Assembly: GCF_001486505.1 (NCBI RefSeq)
Contig: NZ_LN909065.1
Span: 434,001-498,000, forward strand
Origin: Paenibacillus rubinfantis
Lineage (GTDB): Bacteria; Bacillota; Bacilli; Paenibacillales; Paenibacillaceae
Reading direction: 5' to 3'
Length of the DNA stretch: 64,000 nt
Part shown: positions 53,105 through 62,250 of the stretch, piece after piece
Layout of the letters: every line of letters begins with the position of its first letter
How positions within the stretch are numbered: position 1 is the first letter of the stretch
Translations under genes and position numbers: made by a program
Notes under the pieces: model-generated
What the model saw: the letters and a program-made list of their open reading frames with translations, nothing else
Told to the model about the DNA's origin: nothing
Database searches by the model: none

Positions 53105-54682
53105 CTACCGGCCAATCGCCGCTCCGTCGCAGCGCGGGTCGGTTCCGCCGTACTTTCTGCCGTTCTCATCGATTACGATGACATGGGCATGGCCGGCCAG
53201 TCCGTCATAATCCGCAGCTGTCCGCACCTGATGACCGGCAGCGGCGAGGGCAGCCAACACCTCCGGCCCCACCCTTCTTTCCACCGTCAGTGCTTCGGTT
53301 GGCTCGCCCCAGGTTCGCCCCCAGACGAACCGGGGCTGGTCAACCGCTTCTTGCGGATTCATCCCGTAATGCAGCAGGCGGGTTAGCAGCAGCGTTTGCG
53401 TTTGCGGCTGGCCCTCCCCGCCTTGCGTACCATAAAGAATCGCGGGTTTTCCGTTTCGCATCGCAAGCGCCGGCATCAACGTGTGGAACGTGCGTTTGCG
53501 GGGAGCCAGCCGATTGATGGCGCTCGGGTTCAGCGAAAAAAACGAGCCCCGGTTCTGCAGGAGGATCCCGGTTCCACCCGGAGCGATCCCCGCGCCGAAT
53601 TCGAAATAGAGGCTTTGGATAAACGAAACGGCATTGCCTTCGGAATCAACCACCGCCGCATAAGCCGTATCCCGTCCAACCGGCTGGCTAGTCACCGAAG
53701 AAGCCTTATCAAATGAGATGGAAGCGGCCAAGCGGGCCGCATACTTTTTGTCCAGCAGAACCTCCAAAGGGATCTCGGCAAATTCCGGATCAGTGAGCAC
53801 CGCATCGCGGTCCCGGAAGCTTGCTTTAATCGCTTCAATCAGCAAATGATAATACGCGTAGGAACCATGGGGCACAGCTCCAAAATCGAAATATTCCAGA
53901 ATATTCAGCGTCATCAAGGCAGTGAAGCCCTGTGAATTGGGCGGTACCTGATACATCGTGTAGCCGTGATAGGTTGTGGATACCGGCTCGCACCACAAGC
54001 CGCGATGCTCCGCGAAGTCCGCCGGCTGCAAGTAACCTCCCGACCTCGCCAGCCCGCCGCAGATCCTCTCGGCGATCTCCCCCTGATAAAAAACATCCCG
54101 GCCACCTGCCGCCAAAAGCGACAGCGAGCGAGCCAAATCCGGTTGGATGAAATGGTCACCGGGCTGGGGCATCCTTCCTCCCGGAATATAAATGGGGACC
54201 GCCTCACCGGATAACGCGGAACCGACCCGCAGCGTGTTCCGATGCTGGTCCGGCGACATCGGAAATCCTTCCGCCGCATAACCGATCGCACTCTCCAGCG
54301 CATCCGCAAGCGTTAATCGCCCGTATCGGCTTTGCACGGCCTCCCAGCTGTCCGCCATCCCGGGAACCGTAATCGCCGCCCGCGCACCCCGGCGCGGAAT
54401 CTCGGATTCGCCTTCATAACACGTCAGGAGAACCTCCCCACCGGAACGGCCGCTCCCGTTATAAGCTCGAACTCGCTCTTCCTCGGCGCTATAGCAAAGC
54501 CAAAACGCATCGCCCCCCAGCCCCGTCATGTGCGGATAGACCACAGCCAGCGCTGCGCTAACGGCAACCGCGGCATCAAAGGCGTTTCCGCCCCGTTCCA
54601 GCATGCGGGCTCCCGCCGCCGAAGCCAGGTGATGCGGGCTGACGACCATCGATTGCGTGCCGTAACTCGGCTGCTTGCTCAT
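53105..54682 (-). CDS. ywrD: Gamma-glutamyltransferase-like protein (YwrD type)
   Basis: 525 residues from ATG 54682 (GGGAGG upstream). No signal peptide, so cytoplasmic, unlike secreted Ggt. Ntn-hydrolase nucleophile Thr339 in GRDTAYAAVVDSEGNAV, with the usual autoproteolytic position before it; the N-terminal LERGGNAFDAAVA and GGDAFW motifs are conserved. In B. subtilis ywrD lies near the chromate-transporter genes ywrA/ywrB, and here the ggt gene is divergent from such a pair. Actual substrate unknown. Confidence 0.85.
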   Translation of the reverse strand: MSKQPSYGTQSMVVSPHHLASAAGARMLERGGNAFDAAVAVSAALAVVYPHMTGLGGDAFWLCYSAEEERVRAYNGSGRSGGEVLLTCYEGESEIPRRGARAAITVPGMADSWEAVQSRYGRLTLADALESAIGYAAEGFPMSPDQHRNTLRVGSALSGEAVPIYIPGGRMPQPGDHFIQPDLARSLSLLAAGGRDVFYQGEIAERICGGLARSGGYLQPADFAEHRGLWCEPVSTTYHGYTMYQVPPNSQGFTALMTLNILEYFDFGAVPHGSYAYYHLLIEAIKASFRDRDAVLTDPEFAEIPLEVLLDKKYAARLAASISFDKASSVTSQPVGRDTAYAAVVDSEGNAVSFIQSLYFEFGAGIAPGGTGILLQNRGSFFSLNPSAINRLAPRKRTFHTLMPALAMRNGKPAILYGTQGGEGQPQTQTLLLTRLLHYGMNPQEAVDQPRFVWGRTWGEPTEALTVERRVGPEVLAALAAAGHQVRTAADYDGLAGHAHVIVIDENGRKYGGTDPRCDGAAIGR

Positions 54683-54760
54683 CGGCATCCCCTCCCATGA
54701 AATTACTGCCATTTAACCCCACGTCCTCCGGCAAGTCAACGCAGGAGGGCGATCCTCGGT

Positions 54761-54770
54761 TCACCGGTGA
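54761..54770. promoter_or_regulatory. Palindrome in the ggt-chr divergent region
   Basis: TCACCGGTGA is a perfect 10-base palindrome roughly midway between the two divergent genes. It might be an operator; no regulator gene (such as the Lrp-type ywrC of B. subtilis) is next to it. Confidence 0.3.
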
Positions 54771-54822
54771 CGACATTTGTGTGCGCTGCACAATTTTATG
54801 CCGTCTGGCGTCCGTTACCCCC

Positions 54823-54828
54823 TATAAT
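54823..54828 (+). promoter_or_regulatory. -10 box of the chromate-transporter pair
   Basis: A perfect TATAAT 68 bases before the GTG start; the -35 region is poor, consistent with a regulated promoter. Confidence 0.5.
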
Positions 54829-54895
54829 GAGATTGTGTGGTATTTCTAGGAATGAGCAAAATCGGGTAACTTAAACCTACAAAGGAGGGAACCGC

Positions 54896-55507
54896 GTGAA
54901 ACCGCGTCAAAGAGATTACCTGGACCTCGGCGTGTCCATGGCCCGAACCGGGGTGTTGGGATACGGCGGCGGGCCTTCCGTCATCCCCTTGATCCGGCAT
55001 GATGCCGTCAAGCGTTATCATTGGCTCAGCGACGAGGAATTTGGTGAAATCCTCGCCTTGGCCAACGCCTTGCCTGGACCGATCGCCACAAAGATGGCCG
55101 CCTACCTCGGCTACAAACGCAGAGGAGCCTGGGGAGCGGTATACTCTGTTGTTATGCACATCTTCCCTAGCGTCCTGGCGATGCTCCTGCTGTTATCCGC
55201 CGTGAATTTTCTGGCCGGTTCCCGTGTCGTCCAAGGGATGATCGCCGGCGTTTCCCCCGTTATCGCCGTTATGCTGGGGGTCATGGCCTATGAATTCGCG
55301 AAAAAAGGGATCAAGGGCCTCGGTATCACCGCCGGCATCCTGTTCATGCTGCTGGCCCTGCTGCTGCTGGAGGTATTCCAGGTACATCCGGCACTGGTCA
55401 TCGTATTGTTCCTCGGATACGGTGCCGTCCACTTTCAAGCGGTTGCCCGCCTGCGCAGGAAACAGGACCCGCAACGGAAGCAGGATCAGGAAGGGGGTTC
55501 CCCTTGA
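54896..55507 (+). CDS. ywrB: Short-chain chromate transporter (ChrA family), subunit 1
   Basis: 203 residues from GTG 54896 (AAAGGAGGG upstream). One CHR domain: YGGGPSVIPLIRHDAV, LALANALPGPIATKMAAYLGY. Short CHR proteins work in pairs with opposite topology; the cargo may be chromate or another anion. Ends with a charged tail. Confidence 0.9.
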   Translation: MKPRQRDYLDLGVSMARTGVLGYGGGPSVIPLIRHDAVKRYHWLSDEEFGEILALANALPGPIATKMAAYLGYKRRGAWGAVYSVVMHIFPSVLAMLLLLSAVNFLAGSRVVQGMIAGVSPVIAVMLGVMAYEFAKKGIKGLGITAGILFMLLALLLLEVFQVHPALVIVLFLGYGAVHFQAVARLRRKQDPQRKQDQEGGSP

Positions 55508-56046
55508 TTAACTGGCTGGAATTGCTGCTCGGCTTCCTGATTGCCAATCTGCTTGGCTACGGCGGAGGGCCTTCCTCCATCCCCCTGATGTACGAGGAGA
55601 TTGTTCCCCATTATCACTGGCTGTCCGATGCGGAGTTCTCCAACATGCTCGCATTGGGTAACGCCTTGCCCGGACCCATCGCCACCAAAATCGCCGCCTA
55701 CGTCGGCTTCGAGGTCGGCGGTTGGGTCGGGCTTGGACTGGCATTGCTAGCCACCGTGCTGCCCTCAGCGGCAGGGCTCATCCTGCTGCTCCGCATGCTC
55801 GCCAAATACCGCCAGTCCAACGTCGTCAAAGGCATGACCTTGCTGGTGCAGCCGGTGATTGCGGTCATGATGGTCACGTTAACCTGGCAGATGGCCAAAG
55901 AGCCCTTCACCGTCATCGGCATCTGGCAGACGCTGGGGATCGCAGTCATCGCGTTTTGGGCGATGGAGCGCCGCAAAATCCACCCCGCCCTCGTCATCGT
56001 GGCGGCGTTCATCTACGGTGGGCTGGTACTCCAACATTATGTCTAA
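55504..56046 (+). CDS. ywrA: Short-chain chromate transporter (ChrA family), subunit 2
   Basis: 180 residues from TTG 55504, overlapping the previous stop by four bases (TTGA). Same CHR motifs (YGGGPSSIPLMYEEIV, LALGNALPGPIATKIAAYVGF). The tight coupling fits a heteromeric transporter. Confidence 0.9.
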   Translation: MINWLELLLGFLIANLLGYGGGPSSIPLMYEEIVPHYHWLSDAEFSNMLALGNALPGPIATKIAAYVGFEVGGWVGLGLALLATVLPSAAGLILLLRMLAKYRQSNVVKGMTLLVQPVIAVMMVTLTWQMAKEPFTVIGIWQTLGIAVIAFWAMERRKIHPALVIVAAFIYGGLVLQHYV

Positions 56047-56067
56047 GCCCGCCCGTTCACGATACGA

Positions 56068-56098
56068 AAGGCCGCAGGGAGTTTGCCCCTGCGGCCTT
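56068..56098. terminator. Bidirectional terminator
   Basis: AAGGCCGCAGGG and CCCTGCGGCCTT form a 12-base stem between the convergent transporter and monooxygenase-like genes. Confidence 0.85.
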
Positions 56099-56117
56099 AT
56101 GCTTTGTATCCAAGCTA

Positions 56118-57557
56118 CTAGGATTGAGCTTTCGCTGGTGCCGCTGCCGGACGCCAGGTCACGGTAAACTCCGGCGTGTCATAGTTAAAGTAGGCGTCCA
56201 GTATTGCCGGCTTGTCATCGGTAAACAGCTGATCCGCAATACCGGCCACCAGTTTAGGGATGGCGTTGCGGGTTCCCGATATCGCCGAAGCAGACAAGCC
56301 GCAAGAGGCTAACGCCGAGTAATTAAAGACGAACAGCCCATGCAGGATTGCTTCCCCTTCCTCATTCCTTGGTCGCATCGCGAACCCCGGACTTAGATAG
56401 GGATGCTGGTCCAGCAGCGCGTTCTCCTTCCCGATCGGCGGAGCATATACGTCGCCCCAGCGCTTGATATGGCGTTCCAGCAGTCTCAGCTCCGGCCGCA
56501 GCGCCGGGTCGCTGATCAGACCGGTGCTGACGATGAGGAAGTCGAAGATCTCGCGGCCATGCGGTGTTGTTACGGTTATCCTTCCCTCGGAAGCTTCGAC
56601 ATCCAACCAAGGCGAACCGAGATGCAGAACGAACCCCGGCCAAGCTGCCGCACGCTCGAACATATCGGCCGTTGGCGGCTGATTCGTTTGGAAAAAATGC
56701 GAGATTACACGATATTTCTCCGCATCAGTCAGCGTATGGAACCGCTCGATCATTCCCGAGCCCTCCATCTGGCGGATCGGGTTGACGCTGGGCAGCTTGT
56801 CGCGCCGGACGAAGACATGCGCTTCCGCCGCACCTTCTGCTAACGCATGGTTGGCATTATCAAAAGCGGATGCGCCTCCGCCGAGGATAGCCAATCTTTT
56901 CCCCTGTAAGCTAGTAAAATCGATCGCTTCCGAGGTATGGGCATATAAGCTTCGCGGCAGGCGGTCCTCGATCATCGGCGGAACATGCCATCTGCCGCCG
57001 CCTTGAATCCCGGTTGCCAATACTACCTTGCGAGCCAGCAGATGGGCTCCTGGCGCTCCCGGCCCCTCCAGATGCAGGCGATAGAGACCTTGCTCTACCG
57101 GCTCGATTAACGTAAGCTTTGTTTCATTTACAACCGGAAGCTCCAGCACCTTACGATACCAGCGCAAATAGTCCATCCACGCGCCGCGTGGAATTTTGTC
57201 TAGCGCCTCCCACGCAGATGCCCCGTACAACGCTTCCCACCAGGCGCGAAAAGTGAGGGAGGGAATCCCTAAATCGATAGAGGTCAACCCTTTGGGAGTA
57301 CGCAGTGTGACCATCCGGGCGTAGGTATCCCAAGGGCCTTCCCGCCCCTTTGGATTTTCGTCGATAACCAGAAGATTGGGGATCCGCTCGCGCATCAATC
57401 CGAAGGCGGCGCCAAGTCCGCTCTGTCCGCCTCCCACGATCACCACATCATAGATATGCCCCTCCGCGGAAGTTCGTGGCGGCACCCAGCCTGCCGCTCC
57501 ATAATTCAGGTAAGCAAGATCCCGCTTCACCCGTTCGTTAAGTGCATTCAGACCCAT
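56118..57557 (-). CDS. Flavin-dependent monooxygenase-like oxidoreductase (FMO type)
   Basis: 479 residues from ATG 57557. Two dinucleotide-binding sites: FAD motif VVIVGGGQSGLG near 40 and NADPH motif LAILGGGASAFDNA near 215, with a SLYAHTSEAID segment that resembles the FMO/BVMO fingerprint before the second. It therefore belongs to the FMO/BVMO group, not the PHBH-type urate hydroxylases. No close functional match recognised. It stands alone between sigF and the transporter pair, next to the purine block. Confidence 0.75.
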   Translation of the reverse strand: MGLNALNERVKRDLAYLNYGAAGWVPPRTSAEGHIYDVVIVGGGQSGLGAAFGLMRERIPNLLVIDENPKGREGPWDTYARMVTLRTPKGLTSIDLGIPSLTFRAWWEALYGASAWEALDKIPRGAWMDYLRWYRKVLELPVVNETKLTLIEPVEQGLYRLHLEGPGAPGAHLLARKVVLATGIQGGGRWHVPPMIEDRLPRSLYAHTSEAIDFTSLQGKRLAILGGGASAFDNANHALAEGAAEAHVFVRRDKLPSVNPIRQMEGSGMIERFHTLTDAEKYRVISHFFQTNQPPTADMFERAAAWPGFVLHLGSPWLDVEASEGRITVTTPHGREIFDFLIVSTGLISDPALRPELRLLERHIKRWGDVYAPPIGKENALLDQHPYLSPGFAMRPRNEEGEAILHGLFVFNYSALASCGLSASAISGTRNAIPKLVAGIADQLFTDDKPAILDAYFNYDTPEFTVTWRPAAAPAKAQS

Positions 57558-57709
57558 GGCTCTCCCACCTTCCATCCGCCGCCTTGATTTTAGTAGCTAT
57601 TATAGCTGGCGATACGGTACGGACGGAACGGGCCGAGCAAGTTGTTGGTTGCGTTGCCGAAAAACCAAGCCGAATTTTGTGCGCAGTACATGAAGGGTCT
57701 AAATGCTCA

Positions 57710-57780
57710 TCCATGCAAAAACCCCTCCGGGTTCAGCGTGCCGTATGAAGGCTAGCGCTGCCCAAAGGGGCGTGCATGAC
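57710..57780 (-). terminator. Terminator after sigF
   Basis: CCCCTTTGGG pairs imperfectly with CCCGGAGGGG over a long loop, followed by TTTTTG on the minus strand, directly after the sigF stop. Confidence 0.55.
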
Positions 57781-57783
57781 AGG

Positions 57784-58539
57784 TCATTGCGCGATCTGGT
57801 CGCGAATGCTCTGCAATATTTTCTTCTCCAGCCTCGACACCTGAACCTGGGAGATGCCGAGCCGGGTCGCTACTTCCGACTGGGTCTGGTCGCGGTAGTA
57901 CCTTAGGTATACGATCAGACGCTCCCGGTCGGTCAAGCCGCCGATCGCTTCGTGAAGCGCCAGCTTGTCGAACCAACGCTCCTGGGATTCATCGGCGATT
58001 TGATCCATCAGCGTGATGGGGTCGCCGTCATTTTCAAATACGGTCTCGTGAATCGACGCCGGCGGCTTGTTCGCTTCTTGGGCAAACACCACATCCTCGG
58101 GCGTAACCCCCAGCTCCTCGGCAACTTCCTTAACCGTCGGAAGCCGGCCCAGCAGCTTGGACAATTCATCCTTCTTCTTGCGAACCTTGTTCGCCATTTC
58201 TTTCAACGAACGGCTGACCTTCAGCGTCCCGTCGTCGCGCAGGAAACGCTGGATTTCCCCGATAATCATCGGCACCGCATACGTAGAAAACTTCACATCA
58301 TAGCTGAGATCAAACTTGTCCACCGACTTGAGCAGGCCGATACAGCCGATTTGAAACAAATCCTCGGGCTCGTATCCCCGATTCATAAACCGCTGCACGA
58401 CGGACCAAACAAGCCGAATGTTGCAGTTCACCAGCCGGTCTCTGGCAGCGTTGTCCCCGGATTGACTCAGGGCGATCAACCGTTTCACTTCCGTGTCGTC
58501 CAAAAACTCTCTCGAGATTTGCTTCACTTCGGCATCCAT
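57784..58539 (-). CDS. sigF: RNA polymerase sporulation sigma factor SigF
   Basis: First forespore-specific sigma factor. 251 residues: region 2 (RLVWSVVQRFMNRGYEPEDLFQIGCIGLLK, KFSTYAVPMIIGEI), region 3 and region 4 with the helix-turn-helix QSEVATRLGISQVQVSRLEKKIL. Held inactive by SpoIIAB, encoded upstream. Last gene of the spoIIA operon. Confidence 0.97.
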   Translation of the reverse strand: MDAEVKQISREFLDDTEVKRLIALSQSGDNAARDRLVNCNIRLVWSVVQRFMNRGYEPEDLFQIGCIGLLKSVDKFDLSYDVKFSTYAVPMIIGEIQRFLRDDGTLKVSRSLKEMANKVRKKKDELSKLLGRLPTVKEVAEELGVTPEDVVFAQEANKPPASIHETVFENDGDPITLMDQIADESQERWFDKLALHEAIGGLTDRERLIVYLRYYRDQTQSEVATRLGISQVQVSRLEKKILQSIRDQIAQ

Positions 58540-58550
58540 AGATCCAACCC

Positions 58551-59012
58551 CTAATTGTATAAAGCTTTCTTGGATACAATCCTCTTCTTCATCCGAATGC
58601 GCGTGCCTCCGCCCATCTCGCTGATCACATCGAATTCGTCCATGAAATTTTCCATGATCGTAAAGCCCATCCCCGAGCGCTCCAGCTCCGGTTTCGACGT
58701 ATAAAGCGGCTGTTTCGCCAACTCCACGTCCTCGATCCCGCGGCCTTGATCCTCGATAATCAAGGTCACCGTATCCCCTTCAATCTCGGCGGAGATCGAA
58801 ACGACCCCCTCCGGGTTCCCATCGTATCCGTGGATAATGGAATTCGTGACCGCCTCGGACACCACCGTCTTCAAATCGGTGATCTCATCCATCGTCGGAT
58901 CCAATTGGGAGACGAAGGCCGCAACGGTTACCCGGGCAAATGATTCGTTTTCGGACTTCGCGGCAAACTTCAGCGACATGAAATTTCCGGTTTGATTCGC
59001 GTTGGTATTCAC
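58551..59012 (-). CDS. spoIIAB: Anti-sigma-F factor SpoIIAB
   Basis: 153-residue GHKL kinase that binds SigF and phosphorylates SpoIIAA. ATP-binding N box [12 protein letters not shown]1 box DQGRGIEDV and G2 box GMGFTIMEN are present. ATG overlaps the spoIIAA stop by four bases. Confidence 0.96.
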   Translation of the reverse strand: MNTNANQTGNFMSLKFAAKSENESFARVTVAAFVSQLDPTMDEITDLKTVVSEAVTNSIIHGYDGNPEGVVSISAEIEGDTVTLIIEDQGRGIEDVELAKQPLYTSKPELERSGMGFTIMENFMDEFDVISEMGGGTRIRMKKRIVSKKALYN

Positions 59013-59362
59013 AGGGCCACCTCCAGGTCCGTCAGCGCCATATCCTCGTTTTCGAAGATGGACATGATCTTAAACAATCCCGACATTTCCAGCAGCCGGT
59101 AAACCGGCGGATTGACGTCGCATACGACCATCTTTCCGCCTTTTTGCTTGATCAGCTTATATCTTCCGAGGATGACCCCGATGCCGGAGCTATCCATAAA
59201 CTGCAGCGATTTCAGGCTTAATACGAGATTGCGGCAGTTCCCGCGGGCGATTTCTTCATCCATCCGCATGCGGACGTCGTCCGCCGTATGATGGTCCAAT
59301 TCCCCGCTCAAGCGTACGACTAACGTCTCGCGGTGTTTTTCCATTTCCACTTGCAAATTCAC
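59009..59362 (-). CDS. spoIIAA: Anti-anti-sigma factor SpoIIAA
   Basis: 117-residue STAS-domain protein. The phosphorylated serine lies in [16 protein letters not shown] near residue 58. Dephosphorylated SpoIIAA frees SigF from SpoIIAB. GTG 59362 has GGAGGAG 10 bases upstream. Confidence 0.96.
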   Translation of the reverse strand: MNLQVEMEKHRETLVVRLSGELDHHTADDVRMRMDEEIARGNCRNLVLSLKSLQFMDSSGIGVILGRYKLIKQKGGKMVVCDVNPPVYRLLEMSGLFKIMSIFENEDMALTDLEVAL

Positions 59363-59395
59363 GTCTGTTCACTCTCCTCCCTGACATGAACACAA

Positions 59396-59425
59396 CAATT
59401 CTACGATTTCGGTCCGGATTCCTGC
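59396..59425 (-). promoter_or_regulatory. Sigma-H promoter of the spoIIA operon
   Basis: On the minus strand GCAGGAATC (59417-59425), 12 bases, GTAGAATTG (59396-59404): an almost perfect sigma-H promoter (RNAGGAWWW / RNNGAATWW). Transcription would begin about 30 bases before the spoIIAA start. In B. subtilis this operon is sigma-H dependent with Spo0A activation. Confidence 0.85.
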
Positions 59426-59451
59426 CGAGTGACAAAACTAGAAGAAAAGCC

Positions 59452-60642
59452 CTATGAATCTACAAAAAACAAGTGTGCGGCCGTCCGCTTAAACAACGTC
59501 CACCAACCGGCTTTATCGATGTCGCTTGGTGCGGTCAGCTCAAATTCGGTCAGCACGCGGCCGTCTTGATAGACCACCAGTTTGCCGACGGATTGGCCGG
59601 CCTTGATCGGAGCGGCGAGTTTTTCCGGTGCGATCAGCTTGTGTGTGATGCTGTCCGGTTTGGCGCCTTTTTTCACCAGCACGTTCAACGGCTTGGACGT
59701 CGCCAACTCCAGTTGGGCGCGCATCCCCTTCTGCACCTTCACCTTGCCAATCGTTTCCCCCGCTTGATAAATCGGCAGCAGCGCGTATTGCGAGAAGGCA
59801 TAATCGAACATGGCCGACACTTCGCTGTTCCGCGTCTTGGTGTTAGGCTCCCCAAGCACCACGGCGATCAGGCGCAGCCCGTCGCGTTTCGCGGTGGCGG
59901 CCAAGCAGAACTTCGCTTCCGACGTATAGCCGGTTTTCAGGCCGTCGGCCCCGCTGTAGAAGCGGACCAGCTTGTTTGTATTGACGAGCCAGAACGGCTT
60001 CTCCGTTCCCTGCCGCAAATAATCTTGATAAGCACCGGTGTATTTCGTAATCCCTTCATGCTTGAGCAACTCACGACTCATGACGGCAATATCGTGTGCG
60101 GAGCTGTAATGGTCCGCGACGGGCAAGCCGTTGCAGTTGGCAAAATGCGTGTCCTTCATCCCGAGCTGCTGGGCGCGTTCATTCATCATTTTCACAAACG
60201 CTTTTTCGGAGCCGGCGATCTTCTCGGCCAGCGCAACAGACGCGTCGTTCCCGGAAGCCATGGCAACGCCTTTCAGCATCTCATCGACCGTCATCGATTC
60301 CCCCGGCTCCAGAAAGATCTGCGATCCGCCCATGGAGGCCGCATACTCGCTGGCCGTCACCTTATCGGTCAGCTTTAACGTGCCGTTATCGATGGCTTCC
60401 ATCGTCAGCAGCATCGTCATAATCTTGGTGATGCTGGCCGGTGGCAGCTTTTCGTGACTCTTTTTCTCGTAAATGATCGTCCCCGTATCGGCATCGATCA
60501 AAACGGCGGACAGCGCATTATCCGCCAACGCGATTTCATCATCCCCGACATGCGGTCCGCCATGCTCCGCGCTGGTGTAAGTCGGCCATACCGACACGGC
60601 CAGAACGAACGCGGCAAACCAGATCAACACCCGTCTTTTCAA
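59452..60642 (-). CDS. dacF: Sporulation D-alanyl-D-alanine carboxypeptidase DacF
   Basis: 396 residues from TTG 60642, preceded by AAAGGAGG; the in-frame ATG 60663 lies upstream of and covers that site. Signal peptide to about residue 23, then SITK (catalytic Ser), SGN (VAMASGNDA) and KTG (DGLKTGYT). Shapes spore cortex peptide cross-linking. Upstream of spoIIAA in B. subtilis as well. Confidence 0.94.
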   Translation of the reverse strand: MKRRVLIWFAAFVLAVSVWPTYTSAEHGGPHVGDDEIALADNALSAVLIDADTGTIIYEKKSHEKLPPASITKIMTMLLTMEAIDNGTLKLTDKVTASEYAASMGGSQIFLEPGESMTVDEMLKGVAMASGNDASVALAEKIAGSEKAFVKMMNERAQQLGMKDTHFANCNGLPVADHYSSAHDIAVMSRELLKHEGITKYTGAYQDYLRQGTEKPFWLVNTNKLVRFYSGADGLKTGYTSEAKFCLAATAKRDGLRLIAVVLGEPNTKTRNSEVSAMFDYAFSQYALLPIYQAGETIGKVKVQKGMRAQLELATSKPLNVLVKKGAKPDSITHKLIAPEKLAAPIKAGQSVGKLVVYQDGRVLTEFELTAPSDIDKAGWWTLFKRTAAHLFFVDS

Positions 60643-60683
60643 GATTGATCCTCCTTTAGACATAAGTCTGGATTCTGCTAACC

Positions 60684-60713
60684 TAGTATCGGCATGAAAG
60701 CGGGATAATATTC
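60684..60713 (-). promoter_or_regulatory. Candidate forespore promoter of dacF
   Basis: On the minus strand GAATA (60709-60713), 18 bases, GATACTA (60684-60690), one mismatch from CATnnTA, about 42 bases before the start. In B. subtilis dacF is sigma-F dependent. Confidence 0.45.
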
Positions 60714-60725
60714 CTTAGAAAAAGA

Positions 60726-60750
60726 AAAAACGCCTTTCGGCGTTTGCATT
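60726..60750 (-). terminator. Terminator upstream of dacF
   Basis: AAACGCC and GGCGTTT form a stem with a TTTC loop and a T tract on the minus strand. It ends the pdp transcript about 150 bases after the pdp stop. The remaining 60751-60899 shows nothing recognisable. Confidence 0.75.
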
Positions 60751-60899
60751 TCGCGGCGTTGGATGCCACAACGTTATGGAATAAGAGAAGTTTTAGGCCT
60801 TATTTTGTCGATGTTGGGAGTTTGTTTGAAAATAGAGGAACTTTTTTCCCAATTTATTAAGGCCATTTTATACCGCTATTTCGTCAGGTCTATCTAGGC

Positions 60900-62231
60900 T
60901 CAGAACCGCTTGACGCCGTCCGGCGTCACCAACGCAAACACCAGCGGTCGTCTCGGCACCTTCGTCCCGGAGATGCCGTAGGCGTTTAAGATCCGCTGCT
61001 CCGCTTCCGCGCGGCCCCCTTCATGGCTGCGGTTCAGATGCAGCACGGCCAGCGTCTCGCCAACCTCAACCGGATCGCCGATTTTCTTGCGCAGCTCCAC
61101 GCCGGCGGCCAGGTCGATGACGGATTCCTTCGTTTCCCGGCCGGCTCCCAGCATCATGGCAGCGATGCCGATCTCCTCGGCCTGAATCGATTCGACGAAT
61201 CCGCCCGCGCGGGCCTTCACGTCTACCTTCAGCTCCGCGGTTGGCAGCAGCTCCGGATGGTCGATCTGCTCCGTATTCCCGCCCTGCGCAGCCACCATCT
61301 GCTTCAGCTTCTCCAGCGCTTTGCCGCTGTCGATCTGAGCGGTCAGCAGGGCATGCGCCTCTTCTTCGCTCGCCGCCTTGCCGCCGAGAATCAGCATATG
61401 CGACGCCAGGATCAGGCAGACCTCCTCAAGGTCAGCCGGACCTTCGCCTCGCAGCGTGGCGACGGCTTCCTGAATCTCCAGCGCATTGCCGATCGCGTGA
61501 CCCAGCGGCTGATCCATGTCGCTGATCACAGCAACTGTGCGGCGACCGACCTGGGTGCCGATATCAACCATGGCCTTGGCCAGGCGAATCGAATCCTCCA
61601 GCGTCTTCATAAACGCGCCGCTGCCGGTCTTGACGTCCAGCACGATGGCATCCGCACCGGCGGCGATCTTCTTGCTCATGACGCTGCTGGCGATCAACGG
61701 GATGGAGTCCACCGTGGCGGTCACGTCCCGCAGCGAATACAGCTTCTTGTCGGCCGGCGTCATATTGCCGCTTTGGCCCACAACCGCCAGTCCGATTTCG
61801 TTTACCTGACGGAAGAACTGCTCTTTCTCAAGCTCCACGGAGAAACCGGAGATCGCTTCCAGCTTGTCGATCGTCCCGCCGGTATGGCCTAGGCCCCGGC
61901 CCGACATCTTCGCCACCGGCACGCCAGCCGCTGCCACGAGCGGCCCCAGTACGACGGTCGTTTTATCGCCGACGCCGCCGGTAGAATGCTTGTCGACCTT
62001 GATGCCGTGAATGGAGCTGAGGTCGATCGTATCGCCGGAACCGGCCATCGCCATCGTCAGATCGGCCGTTTCCCGGGCGCTCATCCCTTGGTAAAACACG
62101 GCCATCGCCCAAGCCGACATTTGGTAGTCGGGGATCTGCCCTTCGCTGTACCCTTTCACCAAGAAGTCGATCTCTTCCCTCGTGAGCTCCTGGCCATCCC
62201 TTTTTTTACGGATCAGATCTACCGCTCTCAT
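60900..62231 (-). CDS. pdp: Pyrimidine-nucleoside phosphorylase
   Basis: Phosphorolyses uridine, thymidine and deoxyuridine. 443 residues, with the phosphate motif [32 protein letters not shown], and [19 protein letters not shown]. Groups with punA and deoB in a nucleoside salvage run. Confidence 0.97.
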   Translation of the reverse strand: MRAVDLIRKKRDGQELTREEIDFLVKGYSEGQIPDYQMSAWAMAVFYQGMSARETADLTMAMAGSGDTIDLSSIHGIKVDKHSTGGVGDKTTVVLGPLVAAAGVPVAKMSGRGLGHTGGTIDKLEAISGFSVELEKEQFFRQVNEIGLAVVGQSGNMTPADKKLYSLRDVTATVDSIPLIASSVMSKKIAAGADAIVLDVKTGSGAFMKTLEDSIRLAKAMVDIGTQVGRRTVAVISDMDQPLGHAIGNALEIQEAVATLRGEGPADLEEVCLILASHMLILGGKAASEEEAHALLTAQIDSGKALEKLKQMVAAQGGNTEQIDHPELLPTAELKVDVKARAGGFVESIQAEEIGIAAMMLGAGRETKESVIDLAAGVELRKKIGDPVEVGETLAVLHLNRSHEGGRAEAEQRILNAYGISGTKVPRRPLVFALVTPDGVKRF

Positions 62232-62250
62232 CGCTCCTTACCCCCGTTCC

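Noticed and set aside
56118..57557. FMO-like gene as an HpxO-type urate hydroxylase
   Set aside because: It has two dinucleotide-binding sites of the FMO/BVMO type, not the PHBH-type fold of HpxO; kept only as a loose candidate for the missing step.
34000..57780. Accessory block as a mobile island with att sites
   Set aside because: No integrase, transposase, tRNA or flanking direct repeat could be found at either edge.
61023..61892. 289-codon plus-strand frame
   Set aside because: Antisense shadow of pdp.
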